The notes under the pieces were generated by a model. It saw nothing but the letters and a program-made list of their open reading frames with translations, was not told the origin of the DNA and did not search any database. The translations under genes were made by a program, and so were the position numbers. A stretch of 64,000 bases of DNA from Mortierella alpina (taxonomy: Eukaryota; Mortierellomycota; Mortierellomycetes; Mortierellales; Mortierellaceae): NCBI GenBank assembly GCA_029449245.1, contig JANATF010000012.1:1488001-1552000 (forward strand). Reading direction: 5' to 3'. Within the stretch, counting starts at the first letter, position 1; each line of letters opens with the position of its first letter. Below are positions 1-12,568 of the stretch, piece after piece.

Positions 1-3000
1 ACACCCCCAACCTTGGTCTCCGTGAGAGCGTCCTTAGCTTTTTGGTACGATTCGCCTGTGCATTCCCAGAGCCCCTGCAGAAGAAGGGTTTGCCCTACCG
101 TGCAGTCGAACTGCTGAAGGAGTTCCTCAGTTCAGAGTTCTGGCCCGAGGTGAATGTCAAGCTCCAGTTCTTTGAGCGAACGCTTCTGCCTCCAGAGCTG
201 ACAGAGCTCAACCAAGTGGTCACCTGCAACTCTCTCGAGGTTCTCCTGGTCCTTCTTGAGAACAAATCAAGTGCCTGGTTCTTGACCAACATTTCACATC
301 TTTATCGTCTACTGGACAAATGTTTGCTGTCCGACAACCCTCGGATTGTGAACAACCTTCAGCCGATCATGGATCTGATTTACAAGCATATCTCGACCTC
401 TGTTGCCGCATCAGTGACATTGCCATCGGACGTGACCTCCTTCATCGCAGCTGTGGATGCCATCATCGCGGATGGACTTCAGAACCTGACGAACCTTTTT
501 TCGGTCCTCACGCTCATCCAGTCTTCGTGCCAGTATCGGCAGGATGCAATTGATGCCTTTGTGCCAGGGATGATGAAGGTTGTCAGCAAATTGACCAAGG
601 ACCATATTGCACCCGCACAAGCAGGAGGCAGCCAGCCCTCTGGACCGGATTCATCTAGCAACCTGCTCATCATGGCTCTGCGACAGCTCAAATTGAGGAT
701 TTCTCATCTTGGTGATCAAAGGCGCTGGTATCTGACGTCCCTTATTCAGCTCATTGAGAAGTCGACCGATGTTGAGCTCTCTCGTGCGATTCTTGACATG
801 GCCACTGAGTGGGTCACAGGAAAGACAGAGACGTTCCCGACAATTAAGGAGAAGGCTAGCTTGATGGTAAAGATGATGTGCCTTGAGACTCGTGGCGACA
901 AGAAACTAGTCGAGGACTTTTTGGAGCTGGTCGTGACCATCTACAACGACCCCAGCTTTGCGCGGTCGGAACTTACCGTACGACTGGAGCAGGCCTTCTT
1001 GATGGGCACAAGGAGCGACAACCCTCGTCTGCGGAATCAATTTGCAGAGATCTTTGACAGAAGCATCGGACGCTCGCTTTACACTCGTCTCACCTATGTT
1101 ATTGGAGGTCAGTCATGGGAGTATCTTGGAGGACAGTGCTGGCTCCAGCAAGCGCTGGACATCCTCTTTGGAGTTGTCACGAAGCCCAGAATCCTGTCGC
1201 TCTCTTCGGACGGCCTTCAAACAAAACCCATTCAACGTGTTGGGGTTGCTGTCGCAGAAAAGTCGAGCGAGGCCACCGTCTCGGTTCCTTCAGAACTGTC
1301 CGCGTTTTTGTCTAAGCATCGGGAGTTCCTGACGCAGCTCAACCAGCTGAATACATCCGATGTCATCTTGCCTCTCAAGCAGCTTCAGCATCTCGACGTC
1401 AACGTCACGCACCGCCTCTGGACGGATCTCTTCCCATTGTACTGGACAGCGACCTCGACAAAGGAGAAGCAGGAGCTCACCAAGATTCTCATTCCTCTGC
1501 TGGCAAAGGAATATCACAACAAGCAGGTGGATGCGCGACCAAACGTGATTCAAGCACTATTGGAGGGCATCTCCCGTTGCGCGCCCGCGATCCGACTCCC
1601 GCCCCACCTTGTAAAGTATCTGGGCAAGCGCTTCTGTGCCTGGCACATTGCCACCAACCTGCTCCAGAATTCTATTCCCGACGGCAAGATCAACGAATCT
1701 GGCGCACTAAAGGACGAGGAGAAACTACGAAACAGTACACTGGATGCCTTGGCGGAGCTTTATTCCACTTTGGGCGAGGACGACATGTTCTACGGTCTCT
1801 GGCGACGTCGCTGCCTCTACTCCGAGACCAATGCGGCCATTTCGTACGAGCAGAATGGAATGTGGCAACAATCGCAAATCATGTACGAAAGCGCTGTGAA
1901 CAAGGCCAGGACGGGTGCGCTTCAGTTCACAGAGTCCGAGTACTCTCTCTGGGAGGACCATTGGATCGTATGCACTCAGAAACTGCAGAGCTGGGACATT
2001 CTTTCAGACCTTGCCAAGCATGAAAGCAACACGGAGTTGTTGCTTGAGTCGAACTGGAGGCTTTCGGACTGGACTGCCGAGCGTGAGACGATGGAGCAGC
2101 TCGTATATTCGATCGCTGAGGCGCCTACACCTCGCCGACGCGTGTTTGAAGCCTTCTTGGCCCTAATCAAGGCCAACCAGCCCCATACCCAGACGACAGA
2201 CTCGAGCCCCGCCGACTTTCTCAAGCTCTGCGAGGACGGCGTCCAGTTGTCGCTGTGGAAGTGGCACACGCTTCCTGAGGTTGTGTCGCAGTCGCATGTT
2301 CCCTTATTGCAGGTCTTTCAACAATTTGTGGAGCTTTCAGAGGCGAGCCAGATCTACCAGAGTTTGGCCAGCACAACTGCACTCAACCTGGAAAGCAAGT
2401 CTCAGGATCTGAAGAGCACTCTCCAGACTTGGCGCGAGAGGCTGCCCAACACGTGGGACGATATCAATGTGTGGAGCGACCTCGTCGCGTGGCGCCAACA
2501 CATCTTCTCGGCCATTAACAAGTCGTATCTGCCCTTGATTCAACAGTTGCCGTCGGTCACTCCTGGAGCAGGAGGATCCAACTCCAACTCGTTCGCCTAC
2601 CGTGGTTACCACGAGACAGCGTGGATTATCAATCGGTTCGCCCACGTTGCCAGGAAGCATCAGCTGTCGGAGGTATGCATCAACCAGCTCACCAAGATTT
2701 ACACGCTGCCCAACATTGAGATTCAGGAGGCCTTCCTGAAGCTGCGCGAGCAGGCCAAGTGTCATTTCCAAAACGAGGCTGAGCTGACGACGGGTCTGGA
2801 GGTCATCAACAACACCAACCTGATGTACTTTAGCCCCAACCAGAAGGCAGAGTTCTTCACGATGAAGGGCATGTTCCTCGCCAAGCTGTCGCTGCATGAG
2901 GAGGCCAACATGGCATTTGTCAACGCGGTGCAGATTGACCTGAACCTTGCCAAAGCCTGGGCCGCTTGGGGCAACTACAACGACCAGCAATTCAAGGAGA

Positions 3001-6000
3001 AGCCCAAGGAGATTACGTTGGCAAGCCATGCTGTCAGCTGTTATCTCCAGGCGGCGGGTATCTACAAGAATGCAAAGTCAAGAAAGTACCTTGTGCGCAT
3101 CCAATGGTTAATGACCCAGGACGACAGCCAGGGCACCGTATACCGCGCTTTTGAGAATTTCAAGGGCGATGTTCCCGTCTGGTACTGGATCACATTCATC
3201 CCGCAATTGCTCTCATCCCTGGCGCATCTCAAGGAAGCCAAGCATGCTAGACATATCCTGATGAAGATTGCGAAGACTTATCCTCAGGCGCTTCACTTTT
3301 CACTGCGGACATTGAAGGAAGAGTACACATCCATGAGAAAGGGTCAGCAGCAGCAACAGCAACAGCAACAAAAGCAGCAGCAGCAGTCGCAACAGTCGCA
3401 GCAAACGCAGCAGGTAACGCAGCCGGCGCAGCAGACGCCACAGTCGCAGCAGTCGCAGGACACACCGCAGGCACAGCCCTCAGGCAGCCAGTCCAACGCA
3501 AATTCCACTGCCAACACCCCTGCCACGCCAACAACCCCTGCAGCCGCAACCGCAACCGCAACCGCAACAGCTGCTGGAACACCTACCACTCAAGCTCCTG
3601 CTGCGACCACGACTCCTGCTGCCCAGCCAGCTTCTGCTACGGAGGCAAGTCAATCTGGAACCGAAACTCCAGCAGCGAGTGAGGCGACCCCGGCGACAAG
3701 TGCTGCTAATGGACCAGCGTCACCCCAGCCCGAAACACCTACAGTGCCCACTAGCCAGCCGGGTCAGCCGGCTACTCAGCCAACCCAGCAGACCCCTCAG
3801 CAACAGCCAGCCCAATTGCCGCAGCAGGCTCAGCAACAGCAGGTTCAGCAACAACAAGCCCAGCAGCAGCAACAACAGCAGCAACAACAGCAGCAACAGC
3901 AACAGCAGGCGCAGGAATTGATGGCACAAGCACAAACAGCTGTGGCGAACACCGCTCAACAATTGTCCCAGGCTCAGGCTCAACTTCAGCTGAAGACGCA
4001 GGCGCTTAGCCACCTGCAGACGAACTACCAGGCATTGCTGCAGCAGCAAGCTCAGCAGCAAGGGCAGTTAACTCCAGCGCAGACTCAGGCTAATGCTCAA
4101 GCTCAGGCACAGGCACAGGCACAAGTACAGGCGCAGGCGCAGATCCATGCTCAGGCACAGACCACTGTCCAAGCTCTGACACAAGCCCTTGGTCAAGCGC
4201 AGGCGAGACTCAGTCAACTCAGCGCCCAGTTCCCCGGTGTCACTCCGAATGCCTCAGGAGTATCGCAGATTCGCAAGCCTTGGGAACATGTGGACGATAT
4301 CATGAACATCCTGAAGACTGCTTTCCCTCTTCTTGCGCTGTCGATGGAGTCCATGGTAGATCAGATTCAGCAGCGTTTGAAGCCATCTCCTGAGGAGGAC
4401 ATGTACCGTTTGATTGTAGCACTGTTAACAGACAGCTTCCAGGTAAGAGAAAGATGATATTATGTTTGAATTGATGTCGGCTCATTCTCTGTGGTGCTGT
4501 TTTTTTTACATGGAGCATGCTTTGTGCTGATCTGGATGTTTGCTTTTCTTTAGCAATTGTTCCAACGGTTGATTCTCAACAATGAGAGCGAGCAGCTCTC
4601 TGCTGTGACAGAGGCAAACCTGGCTCGATTCTCTGAGAACTTGTTCCAGCCCCAGGTCAAGGCGGCGTTTGTACACGACTTTATCACCAATAAGCCGACA
4701 TTAAGCCAGTTTGTCACGCGTTTGCAGCGCTGGAGAGACAAGTTTGAGGACATCCTGGACAGCAAGCCCAGACGACAGCAGCTGGAGAACTGGAGCCATT
4801 ACTTGGCAGAGTTCCAGCATCAAAAGTTTGATGACATTGAAGTGCCAGGACAGTATTTGCTGCTGAAGGATAACAGCAACGACTTTGTCAGGATTGATCG
4901 TTTCGAGTCGGAGGTCGAGCTGCTGCGTGGCCCGATGAACTGTTCTCGACGACTGACAATTCGTGGACATGATGGCAGCGTGCATCCATTTATTGTGCAG
5001 CAGCCTGCATCGAGACAAGGAAGGAGAGAGGAGCGTGTGATGCAGCTCTTTAGGATTCTAAACGGGTAAGTTATGAGCTGTTGTTATGGTTACACTTTAT
5101 TTGTGTTGACGACAGGACAGTACACTCATGTTGTTGTTTTTTTATTTGATCTTTAGAATCCTTGAACGCAAGAAGGAAAGTCGGAAGCGCAACTTGTTCT
5201 TCCACCTGCCACTCATTATCCCGCTTGCGCCCCAGATCCGCATCCTGCAGGATGATCCGTCGTACGTGTCGCTGCATGGTATCTTTGAGGAGCACTGTCA
5301 TATGATTGGCATCCACAAGGACGACCCCATCATGTACTACACATCGAAGGTGAAGGCCGGCATGGATATCAAGAAGCAGGCCGACATGCTGAACCTGAAG
5401 ATGGAGATTGCGGACGAGATTGCGTCCAAGATGATTCCAGAGACAATTTTGACAGACTTTATGACACGCAACATGAAGTCGTTCACGGATCTGTGGATGA
5501 TCAGGAAGCAGTTCACTGCCCAGATGGCGTCTGTGACGTTCTTGACTTACATCATGAGTATCGGCCACCGATTCCCCACCAAGTGGTTCATATCTTTGGA
5601 GACGGGCAATGTCTGGACTTCAGACATGCTGCCAGGTATGGGCGAGATGCAAATTTTGCCAAGCATGGTCATTCCTTATGTGATTTTATACTAATATCTA
5701 TTTTTCCCATTTCCGCTCGTTATAGTGTTCTCTCCTCAGACAACCACGTTCTCCAACTCGGAACCGGTTCCTTTCCGATTCACACCCAACATCCAGCACT
5801 TTATCACACCCACGGGAGTTGAGGGCGTGTTTACGAGCTCGCTGATGTCGATTGCTCGGTGCCTGACCGAGCCCGAGTTTGAGTTTGACCAGTACCTGGG
5901 GATCTTTATCCGCGACGAGCTCGTGAGCTGGATCACGGCGGGCATGAAGCCGCTGAACGAGCAGAATCTGGGCGAAAGAGTGACATCGACGGTGGACCAG

Positions 6001-6159
6001 GTGCTGAAGCGGACGTCGCTGCTGTCGTGCAAGCCTGAGCGGGAGAAGGGCCGCGGATCCAACATCCCTGCCAACCAGACGATTCTGGATCTGATCTCGC
6101 AGGCGTCCAACCCACTCAAGTACGCGCAGATGGATTGCACCTGGCTGCAGTGGTTGTAA
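1..6159 (+). CDS. TRA1: Tra1/TRRAP, SAGA/NuA4 scaffold pseudokinase (5' partial)
   Basis: Tra1 is the giant PIKK-family subunit of the SAGA and NuA4 acetyltransferase complexes that contacts transcriptional activators. The reading frame is open at the left edge (codons from base 3), so the N-terminal HEAT region lies outside. Exons: 1-4442, 4554-5065, 5157-5635, 5726-6159, all GT-AG; 1954 residues are visible. The FAT region runs to about base 3340. Next come a Gln/Pro/Thr/Ala-rich linker (3343-4262), the kinase-like domain opening with RKPWEHVDDIMNILKTAFP, and a FATC tail ending MDCTWLQWL. The lipid-kinase catalytic loop and DFG are absent: IGHRFPTKWFIS and NVWTSDMLP stand in their places. 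This is the pseudokinase state expected for Tra1 and excludes Tor, Mec1 or Tel1. The long CAG-rich linker is the odd feature. Confidence 0.96.
3343..4262 (+). repeat. CAG/CAA and GCN repeat tract coding Q/P/T/A-rich linker in Tra1
   Basis: About 920 bases of in-frame trinucleotide-rich DNA between the FAT and kinase-like parts of Tra1. Pure glutamine runs are coded at about 3346-3385 and 3832-3910 by mixed CAG and CAA codons. Between them lie Pro/Thr/Ala-rich sequence with an ACCGCA-type run near 3547-3570, and after them an Ala-Gln alternating stretch near 4085-4150. The flanking domains stay in frame, so the tract is translated. Confidence 0.9.
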
Positions 6160-6529
6160 AAAAAATAGGAAACAACACACGTTATAAAATTGTAGAAACT
6201 GTATCGATATTGATATGTTTGCGACGGGAAGTATGCACGCGTGTGCCCCTGGGCGTGTGGAGGACAACTGCCCCTTAAACACCGCCACCGAGCAGTTGGA
6301 GCGCGAAACAACGCGATGTTGTTGCATGTCGCCCTTCGCCTGTCCGCCTGTTTGCACCGACTCTGTCGACTTCCATCTCGCACACCCATCCTGCACCACC
6401 ACACCCCCCTGGATTGACACAGACTCCAGAGATCGACGCCCACCTTCCTCTCTGTGCCTCAGCCGCGAGAATCACCCCCCTGCAACCTTGCATCCGACCC
6501 GTGCAGAAGGCACTGAAGCAGAGTACTTT
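6160..6529. other. Intergenic spacer, Tra1 to APSES gene
   Basis: This 370-base spacer holds the Tra1 3' end and the leader of the next gene. The open frame that continues upstream from 6530 has no recognisable protein features, so I treat it as untranslated. I see no RNA gene. Confidence 0.6.
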
Positions 6530-8963
6530 ATGACATCCAACGTGTACACAGCATCCTACTCGGGCATCCCCGTCTACGAGACCGTCGTTCGAGGCATCGT
6601 AGTGATGCGTCGCAGGAATGACTCGTGGCTGAACGCGACCCAGATCCTCAAGGTGGCTGGCATTGAAAAAGGCGGCAGGACCCGCATTCTCGAGCTCGAA
6701 ATCTTGTCCGGCACTCACGAGAAGGTCCAGGGCGGCTACGGGAAATACCAGGGCACTTGGTATGCAGTCTTTGTTGCTGGAACTGGCTGTCGGCGCTATT
6801 AGATACAAAAAAAACCTGGCTTCCATGATAGATGCTAACCTGCCCTTTCCTCGTCTTGACGTTTGAACAGGATCCCCTTCCAGCGCGGCAAGGAGCTAGC
6901 TGTCAAATTCAAGGTCGAGCCGCTTCTGCGGGCCCTGCTGAACTACGACATCCCCGTTGGCGAAGTCGACACTATAACACCCACCAAGGAGATGGCCAGG
7001 ATGAAACAAAAGAATAGAGAGACGTTGAAACCCACCACGGGATCAGCTTCACCGCGCCCAAGCCCTAGCTCCAAGAGAGCAAGAAGCACGTCCGCCAGAT
7101 CCATCACCCATGCCTATAGTCCTATGACAATGACGCCCTCGCCCATCCATCCGTCCTTGCTGGGATCTTCGCCTTTGATACCGCAATCGCCAAGTCGCTT
7201 TTCCGAGCACCAACCGCCACCCAAGAAGAGCAGGGCCAGTAGTCCTCCGTCACACGGCAGCGACTATCTGCTGGAAGACATGGCAATGGATCACGACGGC
7301 TACGACGACGTGCCATCGGAGTCCATGATGCATACTGGAGATGGGGAGCCCTTGGAGGGAGTTGAGAAATATCGCGCCATCCTGATGACGACCTTTCTCA
7401 ACGACGACGCGTATCAGATCCCTCCACTCTTGACTGGGCCAACGTTACCTCAGGATATGGACATTGACCTCATCATTGACGACCAGGGACATACAGCACT
7501 TCATTGGGCAGCTGCCCTGGCAAGGATCCAGGTGTTGGAGCTCTTGATCCAGAAGCAGGCAGATGTTCGCAGAGTCAACTACAATGGCGAGTCAGCCTTG
7601 GTTCGGGCTGTTATCGTCACCAACAACTTTGATCGACAGTCCTTCCCACATTTACTCCGTATCCTCCACCACGCCATTCCTCTTGTCGATCGCAAGAACA
7701 GGACTCTGCTGCACCATATCGCCATTGCTGCAGGGATTCGAGGACGAGGACCAGCATCCCACTACTATATGGAATGTCTTTTCGAATGGATTGCCCGTAA
7801 CGGTGGTGATTTCTCATCCCTGATCGATGTCCAGGATAAGAATGGAGACACGGCTCTTACGATCACGGCGCGCATTGGAGACCGATACCTGTCCAAATTT
7901 TTAATCGATGTGGGCGCGAACCAGGAGCTGGAAAACAAAGTCGGGCTCAAGGCTGCAGACTTTGGTGTGGACGGCGTGCCTGTAAGTCACAACTGGATTC
8001 ATTTATTCTATTACCATTTTTTCAGACCGAATGGCAAACGTTGACGATCGAAAAACTTGGCATTGTTTGATATGTGTTTGGCATATAGTCTGGCCCTTAC
8101 GAGAAACCATTCGCACAACGGGTATACACTCCAAGCACAGGTCCTTCAGCAGAGGCACCTAAAGAGGCGCAAAATGTGAAGCGGGTCAAAGACCTGATGT
8201 CAGGTGAGCAGACGACACAGTACAACGTGTGTCTTTATATACTCCAGCAAGCGATGTAGGTTCTAACGAGGATAGAGTTGTACCTCATGCGACATCTAAA
8301 ATAGTTGTCCAAAAGATGCTCGATGAACTGGATGCAGAGTTTTCACATGAGATCATAGCACGGAATGTTCAGCTCGAGGAGACTCAGGACCATTTAAGAA
8401 GTGCCACCCAGAATCTGACCGAGATGCGGAAGAGTATCAAGAACTGTCGACAGCAAGCACTGGAATTGGAAGAGGCACAGCACAAGATCCGGAACTTGGA
8501 ACGTGCGTTGGAGGAGGAAACCCATCGGACCCGCCACCAGAGAGGATACAACAGCAAGCTGAGGACGAACGATGACATTGATGCGTTGTTTGAAGTACGA
8601 AAACCAGATATGAGCTCGTTGGATGATGGACGGCAGAAACACTACCAGCACCAGCACCAGCACCGGATGCGGGAACAAATGGCTGAAAAGGAAGTGCTCG
8701 AACTTCGGTCCCGGGTTCAAGCCTACCAAAGACATGATGAGGAGTTCTCGTGGGAATTAGCAGAACTCAAGAGTCAGAGCTCGTCTAACGAACTGCAGTA
8801 CAAGAAGGTGATTGCTTATTGTTGCAAGATCCCGCTCGATAAGGTGGATGACATGGTACAACCGTTGACGCTGGCCGTCGAGAGTGACGGTGCCGGTCTG
8901 GACCTGACGCGTGTGGCTGGGTTCATGAGTCGCGTCAAGCGGCAAGAGGTGATAAACCCGTAG
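6530..8963 (+). CDS. MBF/SBF-type APSES-ankyrin transcription factor (Mbp1/Res-like)
   Basis: Likely the DNA-binding subunit of the G1/S regulator MBF or SBF, which binds MCB/SCB promoter elements. Exons: 6530-6759, 6871-7981, 8089-8203, 8248-8963; 723 residues. The N-terminal APSES/KilA-N domain (about residues 4-100) carries the hallmarks [13 protein letters not shown] and [13 protein letters not shown]; the first intron splits that last Trp codon. A Ser/Pro linker with basic patches follows. Ankyrin repeats start near residue 290 with [20 protein letters not shown] and include [17 protein letters not shown]. The C-terminus (residues 490-720) is coiled-coil-rich, as in Swi6-partner proteins. 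ATG 6530 is chosen because the protein then begins [12 protein letters not shown], directly at the domain. The domain order matches Mbp1, Swi4 and Res1/Res2; I cannot tell which paralogue. Confidence 0.94.
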
Positions 8964-9626
8964 GCCCGTGCGCCTTTTTTGCGAGAAATGCAGCTGGCTG
9001 ACTGACTTACTGACTGGCTGAATGGCAGGCCTACTGGCTGACTGAATCATCGACCGGCTGACTGAATTTACCGACTGGCTGACTGAATCATCGACTGGCT
9101 GAATGACTGACAAGAATATATATGTGGGATGTACACTAGCTATAAAACACGGCCATGCAAAACACGAGCAACAATAATGTGGATGGAACAGTTGTTGGGA
9201 TATGGTGAGCAGAACGATATTTGGTTTTCGCTCCCGACTTGGAGACCAAAAAAAAACGCGAGAGTGGGTATGCAGTTGCAGTGACAGTAATCTTTTGAAA
9301 AGGAGCTCGAAATAGAAGGTCTCGAAGGTCTCGAAGGTCCCGAGCACAGTCAGATCAACCACACGAGATTAATACTGTGGTCTGAGCGAGTGAACACTCT
9401 TTTGGCGTCATGTCGTCGAAGCATGCGATTGTGCCAATCTAGAATATGAAAACGAAACCACTGGCCACGAACGTGAGCACGGCAGCTGTTGACAACTGTA
9501 CTGCCCTTCGAAACAGAGGGGTGATATGATGATCAAAAAAACCCCCGACGCACTTCAACAAAGCTGCAAACCTTTCACGCACTCTGCAATCCTCGAAAAA
9601 CAGCGATATTCACAGATCTTGCCATC
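8964..9626. other. Intergenic spacer with tandem repeat
   Basis: This 663-base spacer lies between two genes on the same strand. It contains the CTGGCTGACTGA-type tandem repeat (8991-9111) and ordinary AT-richer sequence before the M13 peptidase start. I see no further gene. Confidence 0.7.
8991..9111. repeat. Degenerate tandem repeat of CTGGCTGACTGA units
   Basis: Six to seven imperfect copies of a roughly 20-base unit (GACTGGCTGACTGAATCATC and variants) begin 28 bases after the APSES gene stop codon. The unit itself is built from CTGA/CTGG tetramers. It lies in the 3' untranslated or intergenic region. Confidence 0.85.
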
Positions 9627-12568
9627 ATGACGCGCGTCAAGTCCTCCGTGCTAATTGTTGCTACTTTGGTGCTTCATATGGCACAGGGTGTTCCACTCGT
9701 TATTGAGAACGATGTACGTTAGGAGTGGTCATTTTTTATGTTCAGCTAGGCATGCACCTCGAGTATAGACTGGCTAAATAAGTTTATGGTTTACCTAGGT
9801 CGTTTGCAACACGACCGAATGTTACGCTTTGGCAAGAGAAATCCTGACCGCCATGGATACACAAGTTGATCCTTGCGTTGATTTCAACGCGTATGCCTGT
9901 ATGTTATGTTAAACTTGCCGTTCCTGTCTGTATCCTCAAACAGTTTCCAATACTCATCTCTCTGGGGGCGAGGCTTTGTTCCGTCCTCAGGTGGCGGCTA
10001 TGAGGCACTTGTAGAGATTCCCGCCTACAGGAACTCGATGGGCTCCGTTTACGCGACTATCGACCAAAACAGGGTAAGCCTGTTGATTTTACACCGAATC
10101 TGCTCCTGTCGTATGGCAATAGACATGGTCTCTCGGTCCCTCGGCGTTGCTCAAGCCATAGCGTTGTTTTCTTATGTATTGTCATCAGCTTGTGATGCGG
10201 CACATCCTTGAGCCCAATAGCTCGCACCCATTCCTTATCCCAGAAAATGATCCTATAGCCCGGCAGAACTTGCAAAAGCTTCGCAATCTCTATTCAAGCT
10301 GCATGAATGAGGACCAGCTGAGGAAACTGGGACGGCAACCGTTGCTGACAGTGCTCCAAAAGATCATCGACATGTTCCTAGTCAATGATACCGTGTTTCC
10401 GTCTCTTCAGAGTCCGCTTCCGAGCGGAACGAACGTCGAGGCGGGCTTGAACAGGACGGGCCTCTCATTGACACTCTCGTATCTCAACAAGCTGGGCCTG
10501 GATACCTTGGTCCGCCTTGCGCCAGGCATGACTGGCTCGGTGAACTCGTCCCAGATGATGCTCGGGATGTTTGAAGGCGGCGCCGGGTTGCATAAAAGCA
10601 AGTATTATCTGGATGAGAAAGTACTTGGCACCTACAAGTCGTCGATAACGACAATGCTCGGCCTCATTATGGATGCGGAAACCGAGGACAGATCGACCCC
10701 GGAGGTGATGTTGAATACCTTGCCAGAGACTGTGTTGCCATCGCCATGGGAAGACATTGCCCAACAAATCGTTGACTTTGAGAAGCAGCTCTCGGACAAC
10801 TTCACAAACTATTTTCCGTCAATTGTAAATGTCTTTTCTCCTTATGAGGTCTCTAATAACGCCTACACTGCTGATGAGATCTCGACGCTGACGCCCTCCA
10901 TTGACTGGGGCTTACTCCTGGATGATCTCTGGCCAACCGATGTCAACAGGACCCATCCCATTATCGTGGGCTCTCCGGAATACCTACAAAGCCTAGAGAT
11001 GTTGCTCCGGACCACCGAGCCCAGGACTCTGCAGGCCTATTTTGTCTGGAGTGCTATCTGGACGCTGGCCCGCAGTCTCGCTCCGATGTACGAGTCGCCC
11101 TTGCGAAACGTTCTAGCCGCACTTCAGCATAGCCCTGAATATGCGTTCCCTGAGCGGTGGATGCACTGTGTTGAAGTCGTCAACGGGAATCTGGGCCACA
11201 TGTTAGGGTATTTTTTCATATCGGAGCGTTTCACGAACAATAGCCATACCCTTGTGACAGAGATGGTCGAATCTCTCCGATCGATATACGAGGCAGCCAT
11301 TTTTTCACTCCCATGGCTGGACCCGCCCACAATCGCTGGTGCGATTGAGAAACTCAAGGCTCTGTTCACACTCGTGGGGTTCTCGAAATCGTCACCCAAT
11401 GGTCAGTCCTCGGAATCGTTGCGGTCGTATTACGAGGACTATCATGTCTACCCTGACCAGCTTTTTGAGAACGAGATTCGGTTTCGGCAGTGGAAGAGTT
11501 CTGTTGATATAAGGTCTGTGGAAAGGCGATTCGATCACAGAATGCATATGCCATTTTCGGCTCAGAGAGTGAATGCGATATTTGAGCCGCACATGAACAG
11601 GATCGTGTTGCCAGCTGGGATGCTTCAGCCGACTTATTTCCATGTAGACTATCCAGAGTATGTGAATTATGGATCTCTTGGCACTTTTATCGGACATGAG
11701 CTCACAGTAGGTCCACAAGGTCCAGCGAAAAAAAAAAGAGTTTTCGGTTGCTTTTGTGGTATTCACTCTCTCATTTCAAATCTCTCTTTCTCCCTCGCCT
11801 CACTGTATTTCTGTCACTTATGCCTACTCCAGCATGCATTCGATGGTTGGGGCAGCCAATTTGATGGGTTGGGACGTCAAGCCGATGTGAGCCAAGTGTT
11901 GCCTTTCTGTGGATCTGCCTAGTCGAACGTACCTCCCTCCCTCCCTTTTTGCTGACACGATCCTCCTCTGACTTCACTAGCTATGGACGAACGCGACGGC
12001 AGAGGCATTCGATGAAAAGGTCTGGTGCTTTGTGGACCAGTACAGTAACTTTACGGTCAAGACTACCGATGGCAAAGAGTACAAAGTTGATGGCGCACGG
12101 ACGGTCAATGAAAACATTGCAGACAATGGCGGCGTGAGACACGCATTTGCCGCGTGGCAGACGCGATTCATGTCTGATCTTTTTGGTCATCGGTAAAAGA
12201 ATTGAAAAACACCCTTCTTCCCACATGTCTGATCAACGGTGTATCGATGTCCTGCCTTGCTTTCATATTGTTCCTGACACCCCTCCCTCTGTTTTTGTTT
12301 TTTTTTCTTGCTGCACAGGTATCGAAACTTCAAGCTTCCGGGTCTTGAAAACTACACTCCTGAGCAGCTCTTCTTCCTATCTTATGGACGATCTTGGTGC
12401 AGGAAGACGCGACCAGAGACACTCGTGGAAGCTGTCACGATCGACTACCACAGTCCTCATAAATGGAGGCTCAATGGCGCCCTCCAGAACTGTGGTCAAT
12501 TTGCACGGGCCTTCAATTGCCAGGTTGGAAGTTTCATGAACCCACAGGAGAAATGCCAGATATGGTAG
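9627..12568 (+). CDS. Secreted M13-family metallopeptidase (neprilysin/endothelin-converting-enzyme-like)
   Basis: A zinc endopeptidase of the neprilysin family. Exons: 9627-9713, 9799-9898, 9991-10073, 10189-11706, 11833-11886, 11981-12192, 12319-12568; 767 residues, the usual family size. The N-terminus MTRVKSSVLIVATLVLHMAQG looks like a cleavable signal peptide, suggesting a secreted enzyme and not the type II membrane form common in animals. It is followed by the family pattern C..TEC..LA..IL..MD...DPC.DFNAYACGG. The catalytic HELTH (about 593-597) is split by the fourth intron after HELT. The third zinc ligand lies in NENIADNGG (Glu near 658), and the C-terminus ends NPQEKCQIW, matching the family C-x-V/I-W end. 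All catalytic residues are present, so it is probably active. Substrate unknown. Confidence 0.95.

Noticed and set aside
3247-4061. Minus-strand Cys/Leu-rich frames opposite the Tra1 linker
   Set aside because: They are antisense shadows of CAG repeats.
8991-9111. Possible CRISPR-like array
   Set aside because: Units are contiguous and degenerate with no unique spacers, and the DNA is eukaryotic.
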